64,000 nt of DNA from Streptomyces sp. B1I3 (GCF_030816615.1 NZ_JAUSYD010000001.1:6160501-6224500), one strand, 5' to 3'; shown: positions 16,591-25,081, counted from the stretch's first letter. Numbers and translations: made by a program. Notes: generated by a model not told the origin, from the sequence alone.

Positions 16591-17250
16591 ATGAGCGACC
16601 GTGATCAGGACGCGATCGAACAGGCGTGGGACGCCGTCGTCGCGACGGCCCGCAGAACGGCGTCCGAGGGGCTGGTCGTCGGCACCTCGGGCAACGTCTC
16701 CGCACGGGTCGGCGAGATCGTCCTGGTCACCCCCAGCGCGGTGCACTACGACCGGCTGGGCCCCGGGGACGCGGTCGGCGTCGACCTGCGGGGCCGGCGG
16801 GTGTTCGGCGAGCTCCCTCCGACCAGCGAGCTCCCCCTCCACCTGGCGGTCTACAACAGCACGTCCGCCGCCGCCGTCGTCCACACCCACGCGGTGCACG
16901 CCACCGCCGTCTCCACCCTCGTGGCGGAAGTGCCCCCGGTGCACTACGCCGCCGCGATGCTCGGCGGCCCGGTCCGCACGGCGCCCTACGCCCGCTACGG
17001 GACGCGGGAACTCGCCGACGGCATGCTCGCAGCGTTGCGCGACCGCACCGGCTGCCTCCTGCGCAACCACGGAACCGTCACCTACGGCGACAGCCTCGAC
17101 GAGGCCTACGACCGCACCGCCCAGCTCGAATGGATGTGCAGGCTCTGGCTCACCGCGAGCTCCGTGCCCGGCCGCAGCCCCACCCTGCTCTCCCCGGCCC
17201 AGCTGCACGAGGTGCGGGACGCGCTGGAGGGGTACGGCCGGCCCGGCTGA
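16591..17250 (+). CDS. Class II aldolase/adducin family protein
   Basis: 219-residue zinc-dependent aldolase of the fuculose-phosphate/ribulose-phosphate aldolase group. Substrate-phosphate loop GTSGNVSAR near residue 32, catalytic acid region PTSELPLH, metal histidines in VVHTHAVHATAV and a third in LRNHGTVTYGDSLDEAY. The sugar phosphate it cleaves cannot be assigned. The ATG is chosen because the -10 box sits just before it; the long upstream in-frame extension has no family similarity. Confidence 0.85.
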   Translation: MSDRDQDAIEQAWDAVVATARRTASEGLVVGTSGNVSARVGEIVLVTPSAVHYDRLGPGDAVGVDLRGRRVFGELPPTSELPLHLAVYNSTSAAAVVHTHAVHATAVSTLVAEVPPVHYAAAMLGGPVRTAPYARYGTRELADGMLAALRDRTGCLLRNHGTVTYGDSLDEAYDRTAQLEWMCRLWLTASSVPGRSPTLLSPAQLHEVRDALEGYGRPG

Positions 17251-17319
17251 CACCCGCGTCCGTCACCGTACGGTCCCCGCCGGGTTGGCAGGCCGCTCCG
17301 TACCCAGGACACTGAAGCC

Positions 17320-18447
17320 GTGCGCCCGGCAACAGCGACGGCAGCGGCCGTCACCACGATCCTCGGCGCCGGCGCGGCAGCGGTCGCGGCCGGCCGGTAC
17401 GCCAGCGACGCCGCCCTCGGGGCGTCGACGCGGGCCTTCCCCGCCGACCGCAGACTCACCGTGCACGCCGCGACGGCCGGGCAGATCGCCCTGACCCGCT
17501 CCTTCGCCGCCCTGCGCCCGGGTACGTACGGACTGGTGGGCCGCGGTGTCCACGCGGTCGTCGGGGCCGTGACCGACCAGGCGCCGCACCGCTCCGCCGA
17601 CACCGTCGTGCGCAGACTGGAGCGTGTGACCCGCGGCACGCTGAAACGCGGGGTCAAGGTCCGGTTCACCCCGGAAGTGCACACCGGCGACCCGCTGGGC
17701 GCCCTCGGTCTCACGTACAAGGAGGTCGAGATCCCCGGCGAGCTGGGCAGCCTCCCCGCCTGGTTCCTGCCCGGCGCCCGCGACACCTGGGTCATCACCG
17801 TGCACGGCCTCGGCACCACCCGGGAACACCCCATGAACGTGCTGGGCTTCCTGCAGGACCAGCAGCTCCCGGTACTCGACATCGCCTACCGCGGCGACGC
17901 CGGCGCACCCCGCTCCCCGGACCGGCTCTCCCACCTCGGCGAGTCCGAATGGCGCGACCTCGACGCGGCCATCCGCTACGCCGTGCGCTACGGGGCCGAA
18001 AAAGTCATCGTCCACGGCTGGTCGTCCGGTGCCTCCATGGCACTGCACGCGGCCGTCAACTCGGCGCTGCGCGACCGGATCAGCGGCCTCGTCCTCGACT
18101 CACCGGTCATGGACTGGAAGGTCACCCTGCGCGCCCTGGCCGCCGCCCGCAGCGTCCCCGCCGCGCTGCTGCCCCTCGCCGTCCGGGCCGCCCAGGGCCA
18201 GACCGGGCTGCACGGCGGCCGGCTCCTGGACACCTCGGTGCCCACGGCCCTGCACGCCCCGACGCTGATCTTCCACGGCCCCGGCGACACGCTGGCCCCC
18301 TGGGAGCCGTCCCGGGAACTCGCCGACCGCCGTCCCGACATGGTCACCCTGCGCGCCGTGCCGGACGCTCCGCACGGGGCGATGTGGAACGCCGATCCCC
18401 CACGCTACGAAGAGGCGCTCCGGCGCTTCCTCACGCCCCTGATGTGA
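17320..18447 (+). CDS. Alpha/beta hydrolase with N-terminal membrane segment
   Basis: 375-residue protein. Residues about 8-28 (AAAVTTILGAGAAAVAAGRYA) form a hydrophobic anchor or signal. The hydrolase core starts near residue 145: VITVHGLGTTREHP (oxyanion region), nucleophile in VIVHGWSSGASMALH, acid in LIFHGPGDTLAPW and histidine in PDAPHGAMWN. It is a serine hydrolase of unknown substrate, likely membrane-associated. The start is GTG; it follows the aldolase by 69 bp on the same strand and may be co-transcribed with it. Confidence 0.8.
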   Translation: MRPATATAAAVTTILGAGAAAVAAGRYASDAALGASTRAFPADRRLTVHAATAGQIALTRSFAALRPGTYGLVGRGVHAVVGAVTDQAPHRSADTVVRRLERVTRGTLKRGVKVRFTPEVHTGDPLGALGLTYKEVEIPGELGSLPAWFLPGARDTWVITVHGLGTTREHPMNVLGFLQDQQLPVLDIAYRGDAGAPRSPDRLSHLGESEWRDLDAAIRYAVRYGAEKVIVHGWSSGASMALHAAVNSALRDRISGLVLDSPVMDWKVTLRALAAARSVPAALLPLAVRAAQGQTGLHGGRLLDTSVPTALHAPTLIFHGPGDTLAPWEPSRELADRRPDMVTLRAVPDAPHGAMWNADPPRYEEALRRFLTPLM

Positions 18448-18557
18448 GCTGATGTGATGGATCGGCCCGGTTGGTGACCGTGGCCGAAACCCTCCCGTAC
18501 CCCTGTGATCCGGCTTCCGTTTGGGCTTTCGGGCCGTCAGAGGCAAGACTGCTCCCC

Positions 18558-19937
18558 GTGACGTCCCGTAACCCGCGCGACTCCAGGCTGCGACTTGTCC
18601 GCCCGCGACCCCTTGCCACTGCCCGCAAGGCCGTGACCAACCGGCGTACCAGGCCGGCCCCCCGCCCACCCGAGGGCACACCACCCCCCGCCGAACTGGC
18701 ACGCCAGGCCCGGGCCGTGCTGGCCGACGCCGCGCGGATCGCCCACTGGGCCGCGGACGGGGCGAGCCCGGGCACCGCCCCACTCGCCGCAGGAGCTCTC
18801 GAACGGGCCGCTGCGACCCTCGGGCTCTCCCCGGCCCAGGTGCGGGCAGGCTGGGACCGCGCGAGGCTCGCCGGCCTGATCGAGCTGCACGGCGACACCG
18901 TGCGCCGCGGCTGGCGCCTGCGCGCCTGGGACCGTGACGACTCCGCCGTGCTCCGCGGCTGGGTGGCGCTCTTCGACGCATGGTCGCTGGTCCACGCCGC
19001 ACCCGACGGCATAGAGGCCACCGCGGTGGCCGAAGCCGTCGAGGCCGTGCCCCAGGTGCTCTCCCTGCTGCAGCTCTCGGCGGGCCCCGTCACCGTGCCC
19101 GCCCTCCTCGACCTCCTCGGCCAGCGTGTCGCGGAACTCCGGGAGGAGCGGTGCGAGGTGCCGTACGGGCCACCCCAGCAGCCCGCGCCGGACACGGCGC
19201 CGGGGCGGTCCGGGGACCTGAACGCCGTCCTCCTCGACTGGGCGCTGGAGGGCCTCGCCGCCGTCGGGGCCCTCACGCTCGGCGACGGGCACGCCACCCT
19301 CACCCCCCTGGGCAACTGGGCGGTCTGGGTCAAGCTGGAACAGATCTGCGTCGCGGCGCAGAGCCCGGCCGGCAACATCGAGCAGTCCGCCGCCGACATG
19401 CTGCTCGGCTGCGCGCGGCTCACGCCCGGACCGGCACGCGCCGAGTACCGGGCCTGGCTGGCCGCCCGGCCCGTCGGCAGCGCCGTCGCCGAACTGCTCG
19501 CCGTGGCCCGGGGCGAGGACGCCCTCCTGCGCGGTCTCGCCTTCGAGGCGCTGCGCGTCGTCGGAGCCCCCGCCGAGCCCGTGGTGCGCTCCGTCGTCAC
19601 CGAGGCGCCGCTGCGCCCGTACGCGCTGCTCTGGCTCGCCGAGTACGAGGGAGCCGACCCGGACGACGCCCAGGACGTCCTCAGCCGCGAGGAGGCCACC
19701 TGGCTCTGGGTCGACACCGCGGCGGCCGTGGCCGACCACGGCGAGACGGGGCTCCTCGTCCGCCACCTCGACTCCGCCGTGCAGGGGACCGTCCCGGCAC
19801 TGCTGGACGAGATCCGGGCCGTCGGCCACCCGCGCACCGTCCAGGTGCTCGTGGCCCTGGCCGCCGCCCACCCGGACCCGGCCCTTGCCAAGGCGGTCCG
19901 CCGCGCGGCCTTCCAGGTGCACACCGGCGGTACGTAG
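18558..19937 (+). CDS. Conserved hypothetical protein, alpha-helical repeat-like
   Basis: No family recognised. The product is about 459 residues, soluble, alanine- and leucine-rich, with no signal peptide or membrane segment. A basic N-terminus (TSRNPRDSRLRLVRPRP) precedes helical stretches; the middle has a winged-helix-like block (QVRAGWDRARLAGLIELHGDTVRRGWRLRAW) and the last 150 residues resemble HEAT-type helix pairs (ALLRGLAFEALRVV, VQVLVALAAAHPDPALAKAVRRAAF). Start is uncertain: GTG at 18558 gives a natural basic N-terminus, but TTG 18471 or GTG 18474 are open upstream and none has a good ribosome-binding site. Confidence 0.65.
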   Translation: MTSRNPRDSRLRLVRPRPLATARKAVTNRRTRPAPRPPEGTPPPAELARQARAVLADAARIAHWAADGASPGTAPLAAGALERAAATLGLSPAQVRAGWDRARLAGLIELHGDTVRRGWRLRAWDRDDSAVLRGWVALFDAWSLVHAAPDGIEATAVAEAVEAVPQVLSLLQLSAGPVTVPALLDLLGQRVAELREERCEVPYGPPQQPAPDTAPGRSGDLNAVLLDWALEGLAAVGALTLGDGHATLTPLGNWAVWVKLEQICVAAQSPAGNIEQSAADMLLGCARLTPGPARAEYRAWLAARPVGSAVAELLAVARGEDALLRGLAFEALRVVGAPAEPVVRSVVTEAPLRPYALLWLAEYEGADPDDAQDVLSREEATWLWVDTAAAVADHGETGLLVRHLDSAVQGTVPALLDEIRAVGHPRTVQVLVALAAAHPDPALAKAVRRAAFQVHTGGT

Positions 19938-19978
19938 GCCGGGGCGCGGCGGACGCGCGGAGCTCCGGGGGCAGGCGG

Positions 19979-20389
19979 TCAGTCCGCGGACCCCGGGGCG
20001 TACGTCCCGAACGTCCAGACGTTGCCCTCGGCGTCGCGCGCCATGAAGTCCCGGGAGCCGTAGTCCTGGTCGGTGGGCGGCATGAGGATCTCCACGCCGT
20101 GCTCCACGGCCCGCGCGTGGTGCTCGTCCACCTCGTCCACCACGACGTACACGCCCGAAGGCCCCGCGTTCGCCATCGCCGTCGCGAACACGCCCTCGCG
20201 CCCCTTGGAGCCGAGCATCACCCTGCCGTTGCCGCAGGACAGCTCGGCATGCAGGACCTTGCCGTTCGCACCCTCGTAGACCGCTTCCTCCGTGAAGCCC
20301 AGGCCCTGCGTCAGCATCCTGATCGCGGCCTTCGCGTCCTCGTACAGGATCGTCGGGTAGATCGTCGGCACACCGTCCGCGCCCGTCAT
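19979..20389 (-). CDS. VOC/glyoxalase-fold protein
   Basis: 136-residue protein of the vicinal oxygen chelate superfamily (PhnB/glyoxalase-like). It opens TIYPTILYEDAKAAIRMLTQGLGF, the classic first beta-alpha-beta unit, and ends with the second-repeat strand GSRDFMARDAEGNVWTFGTY. Residues such as ELSCGNGRVMLG hold the middle. Substrate and metal are unknown. The ATG at 20389 is preceded by a good GAGGTG ribosome-binding site; an in-frame GTG three codons upstream overlaps that site and is less likely. Confidence 0.82.
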   Translation of the reverse strand: MTGADGVPTIYPTILYEDAKAAIRMLTQGLGFTEEAVYEGANGKVLHAELSCGNGRVMLGSKGREGVFATAMANAGPSGVYVVVDEVDEHHARAVEHGVEILMPPTDQDYGSRDFMARDAEGNVWTFGTYAPGSAD

Positions 20390-20551
20390 CGCGCTCACCT
20401 CTTCCCGGTCGCATCCGCCGTTTCGTTGTGATCCGTGTCTCAGTCTTCCACCGGCCACGGGCAACGCGCTTCCCGGCGCACGGTGCCAGGCCACGGGCAA
20501 CGGCGCCCGGACGGGCCCGGAAGCACGGGAAAAGCAGGTGGACACCGCCAG

Positions 20552-20557
20552 TAGACT
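20552..20557 (+). promoter_or_regulatory. -10 box of the ABC-F leader transcript
   Basis: TAGACT followed by GGGCCCC (7 nt) and an ATG at 20565. The geometry is that of a leaderless promoter whose mRNA starts on the ATG of the tiny ORF, 90 nt before the ABC-F gene. No clear -35 box is visible. Confidence 0.5.
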
Positions 20558-20564
20558 GGGCCCC

Positions 20565-20591
20565 ATGGCAATTCTCCTTGTGCATGAGTAA
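20565..20591 (+). CDS. Putative eight-residue leader ORF of ABC-F gene
   Basis: ATG-to-TAA mini-ORF encoding MAILLVHE, starting where the -10 box predicts the mRNA 5' end. It ends 63 nt before the ABC-F GTG. The gap to the gene can form an ACGGCG/CGCCGT stem (20591-20596 with 20626-20631) and has a GGAG-TTTTT element just before the start codon. Short leaders in front of ABC-F genes often sense ribosome stalling by antibiotics; that reading is inference here. Confidence 0.35.
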   Translation: MAILLVHE

Positions 20592-20654
20592 CGGCGTCCG
20601 AGTCGTGAGCCCCTAGCTGTCCCTCCGCCGTCCATACCGCCCTGGAGTTTTTCC

Positions 20655-22253
20655 GTGATCACCGCTTCCGGCATCGAGCTGCGCGCCGGCGCCCGCATGC
20701 TCATCGAGTCCGCCTCCTTCCGCATCGCCAAGGGCGACCGCATCGGCCTCGTCGGCCGCAACGGCGCGGGCAAGACCACCCTCACCAAGTGCCTCGCGGG
20801 CGAGGGGACCCCGGCCGGCGGCACCATCACGCGCGGCGGTGAGGTCGGCTACCTCCCGCAGGACCCGCGCACCGGTGACCTCGACGTCCTCGCCCGCGAC
20901 CGCATCCTCTCGGCCCGCGGGCTGGACGAGACCCTGCGCAGGATGCGGGAGAACGAGGAGCGCATGGCGAACGGCAAGGGCGCCACCCGCGAGAAGGCGA
21001 TGAAGAAGTACGAGCGCCTGGAGACGGAGTTCCTCACCAAGGGCGGATACGCCGCCGAGGCCGAGGCCGCCACCATCGCCGCCGCGCTCAGCCTGCCCGA
21101 CCGGGTGCTCGGCCAGCCGCTGCACACGCTCTCCGGCGGTCAGCGCCGCCGTGTCGAGCTGGCCCGCATCCTCTTCTCGGACGCCGACACCCTGCTCCTG
21201 GACGAGCCCACCAACCACCTGGACGCTGACTCCATCGTCTGGCTGCGCGACTACCTCAAGTCCTACCGCGGCGGCTTCATCGTGATCTCCCACGACGTCG
21301 AGCTCGTCGAGACGGTCGTCAACAAGGTGTTCTACCTCGACGCCAACCGCGCCCAGATCGACATCTACAACATGGGCTGGAAGCTCTACCAGCAGCAGCG
21401 CGAGGCCGACGAGAAGCGCCGCAAGCGCGAGCGCCAGAACGCCGAGAAGAAGGCCGCGGCCCTCAACTCGCAGGCTGACAAGATGCGCGCCAAGGCGACC
21501 AAGACCGTCGCCGCCCAGAACATGGCCAAGCGGGCCGAGCGCCTGCTCTCCGGCCTGGAGGCCGTCAGGGTCTCCGACAAGGTGGCCAAGCTGCGCTTCC
21601 CCGATCCCTCCCCGTGCGGCAAGACACCGCTGATGGCCGAGGGCCTGTCCAAGTCCTACGGTTCGCTCGAGATCTTCACCGATGTGGACCTGGCCATCGA
21701 CAAGGGCTCACGCGTCGTCATCCTCGGCCTCAACGGCGCGGGCAAGACCACGCTGCTGCGCCTCCTCGGCGGTGCCGAGAAGCCCGACACCGGCGAGATC
21801 ATCGAGGGGCACGGCCTCAAGCTCGGCTACTACGCCCAGGAGCACGAGACGCTGGACCCCGAGCGCACCGTCCTGGAGAACATGCGCTCCGCCGCGCCCG
21901 ACCTCGACCTCGTCGAGGTCCGCAAGACGCTCGGTTCGTTCCTCTTCTCCGGCGACGACGTCGACAAGCCCGCCGGAGTGCTCTCGGGTGGCGAGAAGAC
22001 CCGTCTCGCCCTGGCCACCCTCGTGGTCTCCTCCGCCAACGTCCTGCTCCTGGACGAGCCGACGAACAACCTCGACCCCGCCAGCCGCGAGGAGATCCTC
22101 GGCGCGCTGCGCACCTACAAGGGCGCGGTCGTCCTCGTCACCCACGACGAGGGCGCGGTCGAGGCGCTCCAGCCGGAGCGGATCATCCTGCTGCCCGACG
22201 GTGTCGAGGACCTCTGGGGCGCGGACTACCGGGACCTGGTGGCCCTCGCCTGA
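20655..22253 (+). CDS. ABC-F family ribosome-associated ATPase
   Basis: 532-residue protein with two ABC ATPase domains and no membrane segment, the layout of ABC-F translation factors that act in the ribosomal E site. Domain 1: Walker A GLVGRNGAGKTT, signature LSGGQRRR, Walker B LLLDEPTNHLD. A charged inter-domain linker (about 235-300, rich in K, R, E, A) corresponds to the P-site tRNA interaction motif. Domain 2: Walker A GLNGAGKTT, signature LSGGEKTR, LLLDEPTNNLD. It could be a housekeeping factor or a resistance factor. Start GTG with CTGGAG upstream; the gene is monocistronic, followed by a terminator. Confidence 0.9.
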   Translation: MITASGIELRAGARMLIESASFRIAKGDRIGLVGRNGAGKTTLTKCLAGEGTPAGGTITRGGEVGYLPQDPRTGDLDVLARDRILSARGLDETLRRMRENEERMANGKGATREKAMKKYERLETEFLTKGGYAAEAEAATIAAALSLPDRVLGQPLHTLSGGQRRRVELARILFSDADTLLLDEPTNHLDADSIVWLRDYLKSYRGGFIVISHDVELVETVVNKVFYLDANRAQIDIYNMGWKLYQQQREADEKRRKRERQNAEKKAAALNSQADKMRAKATKTVAAQNMAKRAERLLSGLEAVRVSDKVAKLRFPDPSPCGKTPLMAEGLSKSYGSLEIFTDVDLAIDKGSRVVILGLNGAGKTTLLRLLGGAEKPDTGEIIEGHGLKLGYYAQEHETLDPERTVLENMRSAAPDLDLVEVRKTLGSFLFSGDDVDKPAGVLSGGEKTRLALATLVVSSANVLLLDEPTNNLDPASREEILGALRTYKGAVVLVTHDEGAVEALQPERIILLPDGVEDLWGADYRDLVALA

Positions 22254-22592
22254 TCCGGCCCGGTGACCCGGTGATCCACCGGGTCTGGATCATTCGGCCC
22301 ATGCGTGATCCATCATCTGGGTGAGCGGGTCTCGTACCCCGGCGCGGCGCCCGGCAGATGTCTGCCGGGCGCACCCGTGTCAGGCCCGCCCTTCCGTACG
22401 GCCCTGACCTGGCCGTTCTTCCCGACGCCCACCCCTGAAGGCCGTGACAGCGTCCGGAATCCTGCATTCCGTTCGTGTCGGCCCGCTCCGGAACAGGGAA
22501 ACCGCTCGTGCGGACCTTGCCGAATGGGTGGCCAGGAAGCCCAGGAGGGGTGATCATGAGAGTCCAGAGCGCACTTCCTTGAGGAGGCACGG
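22254..22592 (+). other. gbn upstream region with GATC cluster
   Basis: Gap of 339 bp. It holds the ABC-F terminator at 22347-22372 and five GATC tetramers: 22252-22255 (overlapping the ABC-F stop), 22273-22276, 22288-22291, 22307-22310 and 22552-22555. Four fall within 59 bp. The downstream gene encodes a GATC-binding nucleoid protein, so autoregulation is plausible. No ORF is supported. Confidence 0.55.
22347..22372 (+). terminator. Terminator after ABC-F gene
   Basis: Perfect 12-bp inverted repeat (GCGCCCGGCAGA and complement) with a minimal 2-nt centre, 94 bp after the ABC-F stop. Confidence 0.75.
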
Positions 22593-22814
22593 GTGGCCGA
22601 GACTCTGAAGAAGGGCAGCCGGGTTACCGGCGCCGCGCGTGACAAGCTCGCGGCAGACCTGAAGAAGAAGTACGACTCCGGTGCGAGTATCCGGGCGCTG
22701 GCCGAGGAAACGGGCCGCTCCTACGGATTCGTCCACCGGATGCTCAGCGAGTCCGGAGTCACGCTGCGGGGACGCGGCGGAGCGACTCGGGGCAAGAAGG
22801 CCGCTTCGGCCTGA
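22593..22814 (+). CDS. gbn: Gbn-type GATC-binding nucleoid-associated protein
   Basis: 73-residue basic protein: lysine/arginine-rich N-terminus (LKKGSRVTGAARDKLAADLKKKYDSG), a helix-turn-helix at about residues 32-57 (SIRALAEETGRSYGFVHRMLSESGV), and a basic tail ending RGKKAASA. It matches my recollection of SCO1839 (Gbn), a small nucleoid protein specific to streptomycetes that binds GATC-containing sites and influences sporulation and antibiotic production. The GTG start has a strong GAGGAGG at proper distance. It is monocistronic, between an ABC-F gene and an enoyl-CoA hydratase gene, as in S. coelicolor. Confidence 0.85.
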   Translation: MAETLKKGSRVTGAARDKLAADLKKKYDSGASIRALAEETGRSYGFVHRMLSESGVTLRGRGGATRGKKAASA

Positions 22815-22916
22815 CGGCGGGCGCGTTCCGGGGTCGTGTACCGGCCCCGGGGGCCCACCGGAACACCGGGTGGCCACCCGGCCGACCGTCAGGTCGTCCG
22901 GGTGGTTACTGTTCAG

Positions 22917-22930
22917 TTACTTGCCAGTAA
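22917..22930 (+). promoter_or_regulatory. Palindromic operator before enoyl-CoA hydratase
   Basis: TTACT-TGCC-AGTAA, a perfect 5-bp dyad with 4-nt centre, about 30 nt before the ATG; a second TTACT lies 11 nt upstream. The form is common among TetR-family operators that control fatty-acid and CoA metabolism. The cognate regulator is not in the window. Confidence 0.5.
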
Positions 22931-22961
22931 GTGCTGACTGCACCCGATCCGGAGGCGCTCC

Positions 22962-23753
22962 ATGACCTCGCTCGACCCTGTGCTCGACAAGGACGGCGTA
23001 CGGCTCACCGTCGATGACGCGGTTGCCACGGTGACGCTCACCAATCCGGCCAAGCGCAACGCCCAGTCTCCCGCTCTGTGGCGGGCGTTGGCAGAGACCG
23101 GACGGGCGATCCCCGGCACCGTGCGGGTCGTGGTGCTGCGCAGTGAGGGCACGTCCTTCTCCGCGGGCCTCGACCGGCAGGCGTTCACCCCTGAGGGGTT
23201 CGACGGCGAGCCGTCCTTCCTCGACATGGCGCGCGGCTCGGAGACCGAGCTCGACGCGACCATCGCCGAGTACCAGGAGGCGTTCACCTGGTGGCGCCGC
23301 AACGACATCGTGTCCGTCGCGGCCGTCCAGGGACACGCGATCGGTGCCGGCTTCCAGCTCGCCCTCGCCTGCGACCTCCGGATCGTCGCCGACGACGTGC
23401 AGTTCGCCATGCGCGAGACCAGCCTCGGTCTGGTTCCCGACCTCACGGGCACCCACCCCCTGGTGGGTCTCGTGGGCTATGCCCGCGCGCTCGAGATCTG
23501 CGCCACCGGGCGCTTCGTGCACGCCGAGGAGGCCGAGCGCACCGGCCTGGCCAACCTCGTCGTCCCCGCCGGCCAGCTCGACGCGGCAGCCCGTGACCTG
23601 GCCGCCGCGCTGCTGGCCGCTCCGCGTGACGCGGTGGTCGAGACCAAGGCCCTGCTGAGCGGCGCCTGCGCGCGTACGTTCGAGGAGCAGCGCGCCGCCG
23701 AGCGCGCCGCCCAGGGCCGCCGGCTGCGGGACCTCGCAGGCGTCACCGACTGA
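22962..23753 (+). CDS. Enoyl-CoA hydratase/isomerase family protein
   Basis: Crotonase-fold protein of 263 residues. The two oxyanion-hole segments are SFSAGLDRQAF (about residue 67) and VQGHAIGAGFQLALACDLRIVADD (about 125-148); the acidic position region is MRETSLGLVPDLTGTHPL. The C-terminal helix includes ETKALLSG. It may hydrate enoyl-CoA in beta-oxidation or act on another acyl-CoA; the family does not allow a firm substrate call. ATG with CCGGAGG upstream; a TetR-like palindrome sits in its promoter region. Confidence 0.85.
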   Translation: MTSLDPVLDKDGVRLTVDDAVATVTLTNPAKRNAQSPALWRALAETGRAIPGTVRVVVLRSEGTSFSAGLDRQAFTPEGFDGEPSFLDMARGSETELDATIAEYQEAFTWWRRNDIVSVAAVQGHAIGAGFQLALACDLRIVADDVQFAMRETSLGLVPDLTGTHPLVGLVGYARALEICATGRFVHAEEAERTGLANLVVPAGQLDAAARDLAAALLAAPRDAVVETKALLSGACARTFEEQRAAERAAQGRRLRDLAGVTD

Positions 23754-23792
23754 GACGGCGGTGACCGGACCCGCCCCCGGGGGCGGGTCCGG

Positions 23793-24491
23793 TCACCCCC
23801 GGTCCGGGTCCACCACGGCCGTGACGAGTACGGCGACCGCCGGACGGCCCTCCACGGCCCCGCTCACGGCCTCGCGCACCGCCCGGGCCACGTCGAGCGC
23901 CCTGTGGTCCCCGGCCGTCGCCAGTTCCACCCGGACGTACCCCGGCCCCGAGTGCACCGGGCTGCCCAGTGCCCGGGTGAGGCAGACGACCCCCGGGACC
24001 CCGGCGGCCGCCGTTCCCGCGGCTCCGTCCGCCTCGGCGGCGCGCGCCTCGGCCGGTTCCGGTGCGGCCCGCTCGGGCTCCTCGTCCAGCAGCTCGGTCA
24101 CCCGCAGATCCACCTCGTCGACCACGAGGCCGAGCCGTTCGGCCGCCGCCAGCAGCACCGCACGCAGCGCGTCCGCGGTGGCGGGCAGGGGCCGCCGTGC
24201 CGTGGCGGCGAAGGCGGCCTCGATCCGCAGCGGCCCCGGCGGCAGTGCGCTGGGTGGCCCGGGCACCACCGGCTCCGGCGCGTTGTCCGGGTCGGCCGGA
24301 GCGATCCTGAGCGGGCCCAGTACCGCCCCCGAACCGGCCACGGCGTCCCGCAGGACCGCTGCCGCCGCCCGTTCCGCGATCCAGGACCCGTCGGCGGGTT
24401 CGCCCAGAGGAAGCAATCGGCCCAGGCCGAGTCGTTGGCGTACTGCTGCGGTCCATCCGTCGGCCCGGTTTGGGCTGTCAGCCGTTGTCAT
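23793..24491 (-). CDS. Hypothetical protein divergent from Asp23 cluster
   Basis: 232-residue soluble protein, strongly alanine- and proline-rich, with no recognised catalytic motif. The N-terminal part (TAAVRQRLGLGRLLPLGEPADGSWIAERAAAAVLRDA) and the C-terminal part (GPGYVRVELATAGDHRALDVARAVREAVSG...VAVLVTAVVD) each look like alpha/beta units; the latter resembles the Asp23-style strand-helix pattern of its neighbours. A CTGAGG site lies at proper distance before the ATG. It is divergent from the alkaline-shock genes over 95 bp and probably belongs with them. Confidence 0.7.
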   Translation of the reverse strand: MTTADSPNRADGWTAAVRQRLGLGRLLPLGEPADGSWIAERAAAAVLRDAVAGSGAVLGPLRIAPADPDNAPEPVVPGPPSALPPGPLRIEAAFAATARRPLPATADALRAVLLAAAERLGLVVDEVDLRVTELLDEEPERAAPEPAEARAAEADGAAGTAAAGVPGVVCLTRALGSPVHSGPGYVRVELATAGDHRALDVARAVREAVSGAVEGRPAVAVLVTAVVDPDRG

Positions 24492-24533
24492 TGCCTCAGC
24501 CTGCCGTATCCACGGCGCGAGATGGGGCAAGCA

Positions 24534-24544
24534 CACATAATGTG
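24534..24544. promoter_or_regulatory. Palindrome in divergent promoter region
   Basis: CACAT-A-ATGTG, a perfect dyad with one central base, in the 95-bp gap between the divergent hypothetical and Asp23 genes. It overlaps a CATAAT -10-like hexamer and could be an operator; evidence is only the symmetry and position. Confidence 0.3.
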
Positions 24545-24586
24545 GGCAACGGAAGTCCAACCCTGCCCCCGAAGGGAAGAGCGGCG

Positions 24587-25081
24587 ATGACCGAGAGCCC
24601 GCAGCGGAACCGGCCCGACAACCCCGGAAGCTTGTCCGGCGGGGAGGACGGCCGCCATAGTCCGCTCACCAAGCGTGGCGGGGGAGCCCCCGCCACCCGC
24701 GGCCGCACCACCATCGCCGACGGTGTGGTCGAGAAGATCGCCGGAATGGCCGCACGTGACGTCGGCGGTGTCCACGCGATGGGCAGCGGCATGTCACGTA
24801 CGTTCGGCGCGGTACGCGACCGTGTCCCCGGCGGCGGCAAGTCCGTGACCCGCGGCGTCAAGGCCGAGGTGGGCGAGTCGCAGGCCGCCCTCGACCTGGA
24901 GATCGTCGTCGAGTACGGCGTGGCCATCGCCGACGTCGCCGGTGACGTGCGGGAGAACGTCATCGCGGCGGTCGAGCGCATGACCGGCCTCGAGGTCGTC
25001 GAGGTCAACATCGCCGTCAGCGACGTCAAACTGCCCGACGAGGAGGACGACGAGGAAGAGCCCGAGTCACGCGTGCAGTAA
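24587..25081 (+). CDS. Asp23/Gls24 family envelope stress protein
   Basis: 164-residue protein with an Asp23/Gls24 domain at about residues 38-150: TTIADGVVEKIAGMAARDVGGVHAM, then VKAEVGESQAALDLEIVVEYGVAIADVAGDVRENVI and a closing TGLEVVEVNIAVSDVKLP. The N-terminus is a disordered, charged stretch and the C-terminus is an acidic tail (DEEDDEEEPE). Family members are anchored near the membrane by AmaP and relate to envelope or alkaline stress. It is the first gene of a five-gene cluster. ATG with GAAGGGAAGAG upstream. Confidence 0.85.
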   Translation: MTESPQRNRPDNPGSLSGGEDGRHSPLTKRGGGAPATRGRTTIADGVVEKIAGMAARDVGGVHAMGSGMSRTFGAVRDRVPGGGKSVTRGVKAEVGESQAALDLEIVVEYGVAIADVAGDVRENVIAAVERMTGLEVVEVNIAVSDVKLPDEEDDEEEPESRVQ

